DNA from: Natronohydrobacter thiooxidans
GTDB taxonomy: Bacteria; Pseudomonadota; Alphaproteobacteria; Rhodobacterales; Rhodobacteraceae
NCBI RefSeq assembly: GCF_001884735.1
Contig: NZ_MJAP01000034.1
Span: forward strand, 682,001 to 746,000
Reading direction: 5' to 3'
Length of the DNA stretch: 64,000 nt
Positions within the stretch are counted from its first letter, which is position 1. Each line of letters starts with the position of its first letter. This document shows positions 1 through 8,231 of the stretch, piece after piece. The position numbers were made by a program, and so were the translations under genes. Under the pieces are notes generated by a model. It was given only the letters and a program-made list of their open reading frames with translations, did not search any database and was not told where the DNA came from.

Positions 1-2368
1 ATTCGGACACATAGGTGCGGATCGCCAGCCGGTCCACCGGCGGGGTCTGGATGATCGAGAGGTCCCGCACGCCCGTCAGCGACAATTGCAACGTGCGCGG
101 GATCGGGGTCGCGGTCAGCGTCAGCACATGAATATCGCTGCGCAACTCCTTCAGCCGCTCCTTATGGCCCACGCCGAAATGTTGTTCTTCGTCAATAACT
201 AACAGGCCGAGATTGGCGAATTTCACCCCCTTGGCCAGCAGCGCATGGGTGCCGATGCAGATATCCACTGCGCCCTTGGCCAGCCCTTCGCGCGTGGCGC
301 TGGCATCCTTTGCATTAACAAAGCGCGACAAGGGCCTGACATTGATCGGAAATCCCCGGAAGCGTTCGGCAAAGGTCTTGTAATGCTGCCGCGCGAGCAG
401 AGTCGTGGGCGCTATCACCGCCACCTGCACCCCCGACATGGCCGCGATAAAGGCCGCGCGCATCGCCACTTCGGTCTTGCCGAAACCGACATCGCCCACA
501 ACCAGCCGGTCCATGGGCCGCCCGCTATCGAAATCATCCAGCACATCCTCAATGGCGCGCAGCTGGTCATCGGTTTCCGAATAGGGGAAACGGGCCAGAA
601 ACTCCTCCCAAATCCCGTCGGGTGCGGTGAACATCGGCGCCTTGCGCAACTGCCGCTCGGCGGCAATGCGGATCAGCTTGTCGGCGATCTCGCGGATGCG
701 CTGCTTCAGCCGCGCCTTCTTCGCCTGCCATGCACCACCGCCCAGCTTGTCAAGCAAGCCCTCTTCATGGCCGTAGCGCGACAAAAGCTCGATATTCTCG
801 ACCGGCAGAAACAGCCGGTCGCCGCCCGCATATTCCAGCGCGATACATTCATGCGGGGCCCCCATCGCGGTGATGGTTTCCAGCCCGGTATAGCGCCCCA
901 CCCCATGCTCGACATGCACAACCAGATCACCGGGGCTCAGGCTCTGGGCTTCGGTCAGGAAATTCTCGGCCCGCTTGCGCCGCTTGCTGCGATTCACCAG
1001 CCGGTCGCCCAGAACATCCTGTTCGGAAATCACCGTCAGGCCCGGCGCTTCAAACCCTTCCTCCAGCGGCCAGACGGCCAGATACAGCCCGCTCTTGCCC
1101 TCCAGATCGCGCGCAGTCGCAATCGTCTTGCCCAGACCCGCGCCATGATCCTCCAACAGCCCCGACAGCCGCTCGCGCGCGCCCTCGGAATGGCTGGCCA
1201 GCACCACATTGCCCTGTTGCAGCCGCTCGGTGACATGCGCGGCGAGTGCGTCGAACACATTCGCCCCCGCCTGCCGCTCGGGGGCAAAGCTGCGCCCTGC
1301 CCGCCCGCCGGCATCGACCACCCCCGGCCCCGGTGCCGTCCGCAAGGGGTTCAACTGTACCACCCGCCGCCCCGCAAGCGCCTCCTGCCAGCCTGCATCA
1401 TCCAGATAGAGCAGCTTGGGCGGACAGGGCTTGTAGACCGTATCCAGCCGCCCCTTGGCGCTCATCGCCTCGCGCCGTGCATCATACTGATCGGCAATCC
1501 CCTCCCAGCGGGCGGCGCGCGCGGCCTCCAACTGGTCATCCAGCACCACCGAGGCGCCGGGCAGATAGGCAAGCAGCGTCTCCATCTGCGCATGAAAGAA
1601 GGGCAGCCAATGCTCCATCCCCTGATGCTTGCGCCCCGCACTCACCGCCTCATAGAGCGGATCATCACTGCCTGCTGCGCCAAACTCGATCCGGTAATTC
1701 TGCCGGAACCGCGTGATCGCCGCCTCATCAAGGATGATCTCGGACACAGGCGCAAATTCGACCACCTGCAATTTCTCCAGCGAGCGCTGCGTCGCGGGAT
1801 CGAACCGCCGCGCCCCGTCCAGCACATCCCCGAACAGATCCAGCCGCACCGGCCCACCCTCTCCCGGCGGGTAGATGTCGAAAATGCCCCCCCGAATCGC
1901 GAAATCGCCCGGCTCCGTCACGGTCGGCGATTGCGCAAACCCCATCCGCACCAGCCAGTGCCGCAAAGCCTGCTCATCCAGCCGCTTGCCCACAGTGGCG
2001 CGGAACGAGGCATCGGCCACGACGCCGCGCGCGGGCAGGCGCTGGGTCACGGCTGAAAGCGTCGTCAACAGCACGAACCGCCCCGGCACCCCATGCGCGA
2101 GCGCCGCCAGCGTCGCCATGCGCGCAGAGGCAATCTCGGGATTGGGCGACACGCGGTCATAGGGCAGACAATCCCAGGCCGGAAAGCGCAGCACCGTCAG
2201 ATCCGGCGCGAAAAAGGCCAGAGCCTGCGCCATCGCCTCCAGCCGCTTGTCGTCGCGCGCGACATGGATCAGGCTGGCGTCGCTTTTCTCGATCTCGCGC
2301 GCCAGCAGGGCCGCGTCAAACCCCTCGGGCGCACCACCCATCAGGACTGTCTGTAGGGAAGCAGGCAT
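1..2368 (-). CDS. mfd: Transcription-repair coupling factor Mfd (C-terminus beyond window)
   Basis: Mfd is a DNA translocase that removes RNA polymerase stalled at lesions and recruits the UvrA repair machinery. The reading frame starts at ATG 2368 and runs off the window start after about 789 codons, so roughly the last third of a protein of about 1150 residues is missing. Visible are a UvrB-like N-terminal module (for example YDRVSPNPEIA near residue 70), the Walker A motif GDVGFGKTEVA with its lysine at residue 631, and the DEEQ Walker B box at residues 726-729. These positions agree closely with E. coli Mfd, which supports the chosen start. The large plus-strand frame over 245-2056 is an antisense shadow. 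Identification is very secure. Confidence 0.96.
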   Translation of the reverse strand, partial: MPASLQTVLMGGAPEGFDAALLAREIEKSDASLIHVARDDKRLEAMAQALAFFAPDLTVLRFPAWDCLPYDRVSPNPEIASARMATLAALAHGVPGRFVLLTTLSAVTQRLPARGVVADASFRATVGKRLDEQALRHWLVRMGFAQSPTVTEPGDFAIRGGIFDIYPPGEGGPVRLDLFGDVLDGARRFDPATQRSLEKLQVVEFAPVSEIILDEAAITRFRQNYRIEFGAAGSDDPLYEAVSAGRKHQGMEHWLPFFHAQMETLLAYLPGASVVLDDQLEAARAARWEGIADQYDARREAMSAKGRLDTVYKPCPPKLLYLDDAGWQEALAGRRVVQLNPLRTAPGPGVVDAGGRAGRSFAPERQAGANVFDALAAHVTERLQQGNVVLASHSEGARERLSGLLEDHGAGLGKTIATARDLEGKSGLYLAVWPLEEGFEAPGLTVISEQDVLGDRLVNRSKRRKRAENFLTEAQSLSPGDLVVHVEHGVGRYTGLETITAMGAPHECIALEYAGGDRLFLPVENIELLSRYGHEEGLLDKLGGGAWQAKKARLKQRIREIADKLIRIAAERQLRKAPMFTAPDGIWEEFLARFPYSETDDQLRAIEDVLDDFDSGRPMDRLVVGDVGFGKTEVAMRAAFIAAMSGVQVAVIAPTTLLARQHYKTFAERFRGFPINVRPLSRFVNAKDASATREGLAKGAVDICIGTHALLAKGVKFANLGLLVIDEEQHFGVGHKERLKELRSDIHVLTLTATPIPRTLQLSLTGVRDLSIIQTPPVDRLAIRTYVSE

Positions 2369-2421
2369 GTTCACGATATTCCTGTCTGACCGGGCGCGGC
2401 TTTAGCGGATCTCGGGGGCCG

Positions 2422-2952
2422 TTAAAACCCCAGCACCGAGCGCGACATGACCAGCAACATGCCCCAGACGGCGGTGACGAAGATGGAAATCACCCCCAAC
2501 ACCTGAATCCAGAGCCGGTGGGTCAGCAACGCCCGGCACAGCCGCGCGCCCTCCATATGTTCGCGCTCGACGCGAAAGGCAAGCCGCAGCCCCATCAGGC
2601 GCACGATGGTCATGGGCAGCAGGATCAGCATGACCGCCTGCGCGAATTCCAGCCGGTAGATCACCGCCAGCACGCCGATGGTGGTCAGCACAGCGGCACT
2701 GAAGGCCACGATCCAATGCCCGACCCGGCGCATCAGCGTCAGCCTGCGCCGCACATGGATCGCCACGAGGTCATTCAAATCCTGCGCATTCTGCGGATTA
2801 TCCCCGCGCCGCACACGGACGATCAGATCATAAGGCGCCCCCAGAATGCTCTGGCTGGCCGAGGACCAGTAAAGCGCCAGCACGATCCAGTACCAGACCG
2901 AGGAAAACGACCGCATGTCGATCAATCCGAAGATATTGTCGAGAAAGGCCAA
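2422..2952 (-). CDS. Small integral membrane protein, function unknown
   Basis: This 176-residue protein has four likely membrane segments (about residues 17-35, 82-100, 105-121 and 150-170). A basic stretch rich in Arg, around residues 45-78, lies between the first and second. The first part contains WYWIVLALYWSSAS, a sequence I associate with a conserved Rhodobacteraceae protein that some databases label a 'component of SufBCD complex'; that label is from memory and no Suf genes are nearby. The start is a TTG at 2952, because the first in-frame ATG (2916) would remove residues that seem conserved. It lies just upstream of mfd on the same strand, about 50 bases away. Function cannot be inferred. 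Confidence 0.7.
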   Translation of the reverse strand: MAFLDNIFGLIDMRSFSSVWYWIVLALYWSSASQSILGAPYDLIVRVRRGDNPQNAQDLNDLVAIHVRRRLTLMRRVGHWIVAFSAAVLTTIGVLAVIYRLEFAQAVMLILLPMTIVRLMGLRLAFRVEREHMEGARLCRALLTHRLWIQVLGVISIFVTAVWGMLLVMSRSVLGF

Positions 2953-3070
2953 TGCGCGCCCGCCATGTTCCTGTGTCTTAACCTTGTCACTTCATGCAAC
3001 GGCCTGCCTGCGGGCGCAAGCGGACAGTCGGCGGCAATCCGCGCGCGCGTTGGCGCTATCATGGCACCGA

Positions 3071-3080
3071 TTGCGCTAAC
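3071..3080 (-). promoter_or_regulatory. Candidate operator half-site TTGCGCTAAC upstream of gap1
   Basis: The ten bases TTGCGCTAAC occur about 90 bases before the first gap gene. Their exact reverse complement GTTAGCGCAA lies 44 bases before the second gap gene. The GTTAGCGC core resembles half of the palindromes bound by LacI/GalR-family regulators (TGTTAGCGCTAACA type). That makes a shared carbon-source regulator plausible, but this is inference. Confidence 0.35.
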
Positions 3081-3169
3081 GACTTTATCTGTAACGGATT
3101 TCGCCCTTTTTCTGACGGGTTTGGCTGGCTATAGAGACGCCAAGCCACAGCAAGCGCGGAGTAGCTCTC

Positions 3170-4174
3170 ATGACCATCACCATCGGGATCAACGGGTTTG
3201 GCCGCATCGGGCGCTGCACGCTCGCCCATATCGCAGAAAGCGCACGCAATGATGTCGAGGTCGTCAAGATCAATGCCACCGGCCCGATCGAGACCAATGC
3301 ACATCTGCTGAAATACGATTCTGTTCATGGTCGCTTCCCCGGCGCGATCCGGGTCGAGGGCGACAAGCTGGATCTGGGGCGCGGGCCGATCAAGGTCATG
3401 TCCACCTATGACCCGACAGAGTTGGACTGGGAAGGCGTCGATGTGGTGCTTGAATGCACCGGCAAGTTCAATGACCGCGACAAGGCCGCCGTGCATCTGA
3501 CGCGCGGCGCCTCGCGCGTGCTGGTCTCTGCCCCCGCCAAGAATGCCGATGCGACCATCGTCTATGGGGTGAACCATCGCAGCCTGCGCACAGAGCATCT
3601 GGTCGTCTCGAACGGATCCTGCACCACGAATTGTCTGGCCCCGCTGGCCAAGGTGTTGAATGACGCCATCGGCATTGAATCGGGCGTCATGACCACCGTC
3701 CACAGCTATACCGGCGACCAGCCGACGCTGGACCGTCGCCACAAGGATCTCTATCGCGCCCGCGCCGCTGCCATGGCGATGATTCCGACCTCGACCGGGG
3801 CCGCGAAAGCGCTGGGCGAGGTTCTGCCCGAGCTTGCAGGCAAGCTTGACGGCACCGCGCTGCGCGTGCCCACCCCCAATGTCAGCGCGGTCGATCTGAC
3901 CTTCTATGCCGGGCGCGACGTGACTGCCGGTGATGTGAACGAGATCGTGCGCGAAGCCGCCGCCGGGGCAATGGGCGCAGTGCTCTCCTATGACCCGGAA
4001 CCGAAAGTCTCGATCGATTTCAATCACACGCCGCACAGCTCGATCTTCGCGCCCGACCAGACCAAGGTCGTGGGCAAGCGTCTGGTGCGCGTGCTGGCGT
4101 GGTATGACAATGAATGGGGCTTCTCCTGCCGCATGGCCGATGTGGCCGGGGCGATGGGGCGGCTGATTCACTGA
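3170..4174 (+). CDS. gap: Type I glyceraldehyde-3-phosphate dehydrogenase, Asp36-lacking paralog
   Basis: This 334-residue type I GAPDH interconverts glyceraldehyde-3-phosphate and 1,3-bisphosphoglycerate. It has the dinucleotide-binding INGFGRIGR motif at residues 7-15 and the catalytic SNGSCTTNC motif with Cys151. At the end of the second beta strand it reads KINATGP, with Ala36 where NAD-specific enzymes carry the Asp that binds the adenosine ribose; the tandem partner has Asp there. GapB-type enzymes such as B. subtilis GapB also have Ala at this point, so NADP use and a gluconeogenic or biosynthetic role are likely but not proved. It lies 211 bases before the second gap gene and has its own upstream region. 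Confidence 0.93.
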   Translation: MTITIGINGFGRIGRCTLAHIAESARNDVEVVKINATGPIETNAHLLKYDSVHGRFPGAIRVEGDKLDLGRGPIKVMSTYDPTELDWEGVDVVLECTGKFNDRDKAAVHLTRGASRVLVSAPAKNADATIVYGVNHRSLRTEHLVVSNGSCTTNCLAPLAKVLNDAIGIESGVMTTVHSYTGDQPTLDRRHKDLYRARAAAMAMIPTSTGAAKALGEVLPELAGKLDGTALRVPTPNVSAVDLTFYAGRDVTAGDVNEIVREAAAGAMGAVLSYDPEPKVSIDFNHTPHSSIFAPDQTKVVGKRLVRVLAWYDNEWGFSCRMADVAGAMGRLIH

Positions 4175-4199
4175 TCGCTCCTCCAGAGCGGAAAACCTG

Positions 4200-4230
4200 A
4201 ACCCCGTCAGCTCGCAAGGCTGGCGGGGTT
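4200..4230 (+). terminator. Hairpin after first gap gene
   Basis: Twelve-base arms (4200-4211 and 4219-4230, one G-T pair) with a 7-base loop, 25 bases after the gap1 stop. There is no strong T run, so it is a weak intrinsic terminator or an RNA-stabilising hairpin. Confidence 0.45.
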
Positions 4231-4332
4231 CTGCGTTGCAATCTTTTGCAGCCTTTCGCGCACCGCCCCCGCAGGGCCGCACCATCTGCAGGGCCCGCCT
4301 CCCTTGCCCCTTGCTTTTTGCCACGCAACTAT

Positions 4333-4342
4333 GTTAGCGCAA
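4333..4342 (+). promoter_or_regulatory. Candidate operator half-site GTTAGCGCAA upstream of gap2
   Basis: Exact reverse complement of the ten bases at 3071-3080 in front of gap1. It lies 44 bases before the gap2 start and overlaps a TATGTT that could be a -10 box, a position suited to repression. Candidate for a LacI-family regulator of central carbon metabolism (CceR/PckR type in alphaproteobacteria). This is inference from the core sequence only. Confidence 0.35.
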
Positions 4343-4385
4343 ACGTAATTTCTGAACTCAGCGCCACTCTCGGGGGGAATGTCCC

Positions 4386-5387
4386 ATGACAACACGGCTT
4401 GCAATCAACGGTTTCGGGCGGATCGGCCGCCTTGTGCTGCGCGCATTGGTCGAGCAGAATCGCGACGATCTGGAAATCGTGGCCATCAACGACCTTGGCC
4501 CGGTCGAAAGCAATGCGCATCTGCTGCGCTTTGACTCGGTGCATGGCAAATTTCCGGGCGACGTGACCGTTGATGGCGATACAATCAATGTCGGTCGCGG
4601 CCCGATCAAGGTCACCGCAGAGCGCGACCCTGCCAATCTGCCCTGGGATGATATCGACATCGTGCTGGAATGTACCGGGATCTTCTCGGATGCCGAGAAA
4701 GCCAAGGTGCATCTGGGCAAAGCGGGCAAAGTGCTGGTCTCCGCCCCCTCCAAGGGCGCGGATAACACTGTGGTTTTCGGTGTGAACCACCAGACGCTGA
4801 AAGCCTCGGACAAGATCGTCTCGAACGGCTCCTGCACCACCAACTGCCTCTCGCCCGTGGCCAAGGTGCTGAATGACGCCGTGGGCATCTCGCGCGGCTT
4901 CATGACCACGATCCACAGCTATACCGGCGATCAGCCGACGCTCGATACGATGCACAAGGATCTTTACCGCGCCCGTGCCGCCGCCATGAGCATGATCCCC
5001 ACCTCGACCGGGGCCGCGAAAGCTGTGGGTCTGGTGCTGCCGGAACTCGCAGGCAAGCTTGACGGTGTGGCGATCCGCGTGCCGACCCCGAATGTCTCGG
5101 TCGTCGATCTGACCTTTGAGGCCACGCGCGACGTGACGGTGGAAGAGATAAACGCCGCGATCATTGCCGCCGCCAGCGAGGGCCCGCTCAAAGGCATTCT
5201 GGGCGCGACCGATCAGCCCAATGTCTCGATGGATTTCAACCACGACCCGCGCTCGTCCATCTTCCATCTGGACCAGACCAAGGTTCTGGAGGGGCGCATG
5301 GTGCGCGTCCTGTCCTGGTATGACAATGAATGGGGCTTCTCGAACCGGATGCTGGACACCGCTGCCGCGATGGCCAAGGCGGGTTGA
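4386..5387 (+). CDS. gap: Type I glyceraldehyde-3-phosphate dehydrogenase, Asp36-containing paralog
   Basis: Second type I GAPDH, 333 residues, clearly homologous to its upstream neighbour over the full length. It has INGFGRIGR at residues 7-15 and catalytic Cys150 in SNGSCTTNC. AINDLGP carries Asp36, the residue that favours NAD. The region after the active site reads GDQPTLDTMHKDL, so the Leu-Pro pair typical of strictly NAD-specific enzymes is absent; dual coenzyme use is possible. I infer that this is the glycolytic enzyme and the upstream copy the NADP-type enzyme. A strong intrinsic terminator follows immediately, so the two gap genes may be transcribed separately from the cytochrome gene downstream. 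Confidence 0.94.
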   Translation: MTTRLAINGFGRIGRLVLRALVEQNRDDLEIVAINDLGPVESNAHLLRFDSVHGKFPGDVTVDGDTINVGRGPIKVTAERDPANLPWDDIDIVLECTGIFSDAEKAKVHLGKAGKVLVSAPSKGADNTVVFGVNHQTLKASDKIVSNGSCTTNCLSPVAKVLNDAVGISRGFMTTIHSYTGDQPTLDTMHKDLYRARAAAMSMIPTSTGAAKAVGLVLPELAGKLDGVAIRVPTPNVSVVDLTFEATRDVTVEEINAAIIAAASEGPLKGILGATDQPNVSMDFNHDPRSSIFHLDQTKVLEGRMVRVLSWYDNEWGFSNRMLDTAAAMAKAG

Positions 5388-5405
5388 TCCACCCAATATA
5401 GCACG

Positions 5406-5436
5406 AAAAAGCCGCATCCCCCGATGCGGCTTTTTT
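5406..5436 (+). terminator. Intrinsic terminator after gap2
   Basis: Perfect hairpin with 13-base arms (5406-5418 and 5423-5435), CCCC loop and a run of six T. The A run on the other side also makes it able to act on the minus strand. Confidence 0.9.
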
Positions 5437-5579
5437 GATGGCTGCCTATCCCCGGCAGGCATATTCCCGCATGGCCTCAAATTCGCATTTGAGATTAATG
5501 ATATTTTAGTCCAAGTATCAGGGTCTTCGGACATGGGGCGCATCACCCGCGCGCCGTCCGGCAAATGAGGGAGGACAGC

Positions 5580-5903
5580 ATGGGCAGAGTTGCCATTTTC
5601 GCAAGCATCATCACGGTTTCCACTGCAGTTTCCGCGACATCGGCACTGTCGGATGACGCGGTGGACATGCAGGACTATTACGCTGCCGAATGCAGCCAGT
5701 GCCACGGCCGCGCCGCGCGTGGCATGGCCAGTTTCCCCTCGCTGCGCGGCAAGACCGCAGAGCTTCTGGCCGAACGGCTCGAAAGCTACCGCGCCGGAGA
5801 AGCTGTCGGCCCGAATTCGATGCTGATGTTTCCCATTGCAAAGGATCTGTCGGACGAGATGATCGAAAACCTGAGCGCCTATATCGCCGAGAACTTCGGC
5901 TGA
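5580..5903 (+). CDS. Small periplasmic class I cytochrome c
   Basis: A 107-residue exported cytochrome c. The start at ATG 5580 is chosen over the in-frame ATG at 5565 because GGGAGGA lies just before it. The N-terminus (MGRVAIFASIITVSTAV...) is a Sec signal peptide, followed by one haem-binding CSQCH motif. NSMLMFPIA near residues 80-88 probably supplies the distal Met ligand. The last helix (LSDEMIENLSAYIAENF) is typical of cytochrome c553/c4-type single-haem domains. It stands alone between two strong terminators. Its redox partner cannot be read from the sequence; the neighbouring periplasmic sugar dehydrogenase is one possibility. Confidence 0.88.
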   Translation: MGRVAIFASIITVSTAVSATSALSDDAVDMQDYYAAECSQCHGRAARGMASFPSLRGKTAELLAERLESYRAGEAVGPNSMLMFPIAKDLSDEMIENLSAYIAENFG

Positions 5904-5930
5904 CTCTTCTCGCTTCGCGACCGGAAGCAA

Positions 5931-5960
5931 GACGCGCCCGCTTCGGGCGCGTCTTTGTTT
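5931..5960 (+). terminator. Intrinsic terminator after cytochrome gene
   Basis: Ten-base perfect arms GACGCGCCCG / CGGGCGCGTC (5931-5940 and 5944-5953) with a 3-base loop and a T-rich tail (TTTGTTTT). Confidence 0.85.
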
Positions 5961-6022
5961 TCCGATCAACACACTGATATCCATATCAAAATAAAACATA
6001 CATATTTCACATATGAAAAAAA

Positions 6023-6052
6023 TTGACGCAACCGACCCGTCAGGCATAGGCT
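6023..6052 (+). promoter_or_regulatory. Candidate sigma-70-type promoter of the sugar dehydrogenase gene
   Basis: TTGACG at 6023-6028 and TAGGCT at 6047-6052, 18 bases apart. They lie at the edge of an AT-rich stretch (about 5965-6025) that stands out against the GC-rich surroundings and includes an imperfect palindrome, TGATATCCATATCA. A good ribosome site (GGGAGGA) precedes the ATG at 6108. Confidence 0.5.
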
Positions 6053-6107
6053 ACACCTGTCGCCTGTGGGGGAGCGCAGGTGACTCAACCTTGGGAGGAT
6101 TTGGGAA

Positions 6108-7391
6108 ATGAAACGTCGAATGACTGCACTGCCAGCGTCACGCCTGCTCGCCTCGGTGGCGGCCCTTGCGATGACCGCGACGAGCGCACTTGGCGCCGAT
6201 GGACCAGAACTCAGCTATGAAACCGTCCTGACAGACTTGGACAATCCCTGGGATATGGCCTTCCTGCCCGACGGCACCATGTTCTACACCGAAAAATGCC
6301 TTGGCCTATCCGTGCTTCTGCCATCGGGCGAGGTGAATGCCCTGCTGGGCATGCCCGAAGGCGAAGGCTATGCCTCAACCGCGGATGATCTCTTCTGCGA
6401 AGGTCAGGCCGGAATGATGGGCGTCGCCATCGACCCCGATTTCGAGGACAACCGGCGCATTTATGTCTATTCCACCTCCAACATGACGGCACCGGGCACC
6501 AACCGGGTCATGCGCCTTGTGGTCAATGAGGATCTGACAGAAGTCTCTGACCGCACCGATCTGATCGACTCGATCCCCTATAAGCCAGAGGCAAGCGACC
6601 ACCCCTTCGGCGGGCCCGGCGCGCATAATGGCGGACGCCTGCGCTTCAATCCGGGTGATGGCTACCTGTATGTGACCACGGGCGACACCCATAACGGCGA
6701 AGTCCCGCAATCGCCCACATTGCTTGGTGGCAAGGTGCTGCGCATCGACACGGATGGCAATGCTGCGCCCGACAATAACGCCCCGGAAGGGTTTGATCCG
6801 CGCATCTATGCCTATGGCTTCCGCAATGTGCAGGGCATCGCTTTCCGCCCCGGCGACAACCGCCCGATCATCGCCGAACATGGCCCCTGGCATTCCGACG
6901 AGATCACAGCGCTTGAGCCCGGCGGCAATGGCGGCTGGGATCCGCGTCCGAACATGGCCGGTCGCGAGGATTGCCCGGACAATTACTGCGGCTATTCCCC
7001 CAACCAGATGGAAGGCATGGATGCCGCAGAGCGCGCAGCTTACATGCCGATGACCGACCTGGAAACCTATCCCGACGCCATGCCTCCGGCCTGGACAAAT
7101 AACGGGCTCTCGCAGGGCATGTCCTCGGCTGTCTTCCTGACCGGAGATCACTGGGGCGCATGGGATGGCCGTATGCTCGTGGGCCTAATGGGCATCGGCT
7201 TTGGTGGCACACCTGTCGGTCAGCGCATCGATGTTGTCGATCTGAGTGATGACGGACTTTCGGTGAATTCCGTCATCGAAATGCCGCTGCCCATGGACTC
7301 GGGCCGCTTCCGCTCGCTGGTGCAGGGGCCTGACGGGGCGCTCTATGCCGCGATTGACGAAGGCGACATCTACCGTTTGACCCCGAACTGA
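6108..7391 (+). CDS. PQQ-dependent soluble sugar (aldose) dehydrogenase
   Basis: This 427-residue exported protein is of the glucose/sorbosone dehydrogenase family (beta propeller, PQQ cofactor, E. coli YliI/Asd relatives). Residues 1-29 form a signal peptide ending ALG-AD. Family hallmarks include NPWDMAFLPDGTMFYTEK, GMMGVAIDPDF, GGPGAHNGGRLRFNPGDG, YAYGFRNVQGIAF and DEGDIYRLTPN at the C-terminus. It should oxidise aldose sugars in the periplasm and pass electrons to a cytochrome or quinone. Extra Cys residues (Cys64, Cys98 and a pair in REDCPDNYCGY) suggest a disulfide-bearing subgroup. PQQ synthesis genes are not in the window. Substrate is unknown. Confidence 0.88.
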   Translation: MKRRMTALPASRLLASVAALAMTATSALGADGPELSYETVLTDLDNPWDMAFLPDGTMFYTEKCLGLSVLLPSGEVNALLGMPEGEGYASTADDLFCEGQAGMMGVAIDPDFEDNRRIYVYSTSNMTAPGTNRVMRLVVNEDLTEVSDRTDLIDSIPYKPEASDHPFGGPGAHNGGRLRFNPGDGYLYVTTGDTHNGEVPQSPTLLGGKVLRIDTDGNAAPDNNAPEGFDPRIYAYGFRNVQGIAFRPGDNRPIIAEHGPWHSDEITALEPGGNGGWDPRPNMAGREDCPDNYCGYSPNQMEGMDAAERAAYMPMTDLETYPDAMPPAWTNNGLSQGMSSAVFLTGDHWGAWDGRMLVGLMGIGFGGTPVGQRIDVVDLSDDGLSVNSVIEMPLPMDSGRFRSLVQGPDGALYAAIDEGDIYRLTPN

Positions 7392-7402
7392 TCCTGGGTC
7401 CC

Positions 7403-7426
7403 TGCCCCGCAGGGCCATGCGGGGCA
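7403..7426. terminator. GC-rich hairpin between converging genes
   Basis: Perfect 9-base arms TGCCCCGCA / TGCGGGGCA with a 6-base loop, 11 bases after the sugar dehydrogenase stop. No T run, so termination is uncertain. Confidence 0.45.
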
Positions 7427-7502
7427 GATTACCGGCGGCGCTACGTTCAAATATGTCGCGCGACGCGGCTTTCTCCAGCCTTCCGATCAGACTGTCCTGC
7501 CG

Positions 7503-8153
7503 TCAATACATCGTTCTCACATAGGCTGCTTCCAGATCCGCCTCGGCCTGGGCCATCTCGCGCGGATCCACTGCGACCTGCGATGTCTGCTCATGAATGA
7601 TCTGTGGCAGCGAGGGCATGGTGCGCCGGTCCTGAAATTTCTCCGGCTCCCACAGACCAGAGCGCCGGAATGCCTTGGCGCAATGGATGAACACCTCTGC
7701 AATATCGACGACAATCCCCACGCGCGGCAGACGCCCCTCGACCGCACAAAGCGCCAGCAGTTCCGGGTCGCGCGTCAGCCGCGCGGTGCCATTCACGCGC
7801 ATCGTCTCGTGAAAACCGGGGATGAGGAACAGAAGCCCCACCGCAGGGTTGCCAAGGATATTCGTCAGGCTGTCCAGCCGGTTATTGCCGGGACGATCCG
7901 GGATCAGCAGCGTCTGATCATCCAGCACCCGCACAAATCCCGGCGCATCGCCGCGCGGGCTGACATCGGCAGTGCCGTCAGGGGCCTGCGTGCCCAGACA
8001 CAGGAACGGGGCGCGTTCGATGAAACTGCGCGAATGGCGCTCCAACCGGGTCAGGGATTTGCGCAGCGCCAGATCATGCACTGGCGGGAACAGATCCCGC
8101 AGCGCCGCTTCCGATGCGATCACATGCTCTTCGCGCAAGCCATAGCCCGACAT
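7503..8153 (-). CDS. Pyridoxamine 5'-phosphate oxidase-like FMN-binding protein
   Basis: A 216-residue protein of the split-barrel FMN-binding (PNPOx-like) superfamily, the MSMEG_1061 type. Motifs include PFLCLGTQAPDGTADVSPRGDAP-like barrel strands, LLIPDRPGNNRLDS, LGNPAVGLLFLIPG and NGTARLTRD. The start is ATG 8153, preceded by AGGTCAGGA; the longer frame to 8189 lacks a ribosome site. Proteins of this family reduce or bind flavin-type cofactors, and the real substrate is generally unknown. It is a single gene with no operon partners: the next minus-strand gene upstream ends at 8232. TGTTAGCGC at 8175-8183 in its leader resembles the motif before the gap genes. Confidence 0.82.
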   Translation of the reverse strand: MSGYGLREEHVIASEAALRDLFPPVHDLALRKSLTRLERHSRSFIERAPFLCLGTQAPDGTADVSPRGDAPGFVRVLDDQTLLIPDRPGNNRLDSLTNILGNPAVGLLFLIPGFHETMRVNGTARLTRDPELLALCAVEGRLPRVGIVVDIAEVFIHCAKAFRRSGLWEPEKFQDRRTMPSLPQIIHEQTSQVAVDPREMAQAEADLEAAYVRTMY

Positions 8154-8231
8154 TCCTGACCTCTTTCTATCAAATGTTAGCGCCGCCAAGGAACGCCAGA
8201 GCAGCCCCTGGAGTCAAGCGCCCCGGCAGTG

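Noticed and set aside
245..2056. 603-residue plus-strand open frame
   Set aside because: It is antisense to mfd, whose Walker A and DEEQ motifs are on the minus strand. The translated sequence is Arg/Pro/His-rich as expected of a GC-rich shadow.
4329..6047. 572-residue minus-strand open frame
   Set aside because: Antisense to gap2 and the cytochrome gene and crosses two strong terminators; composition is that of a shadow frame.
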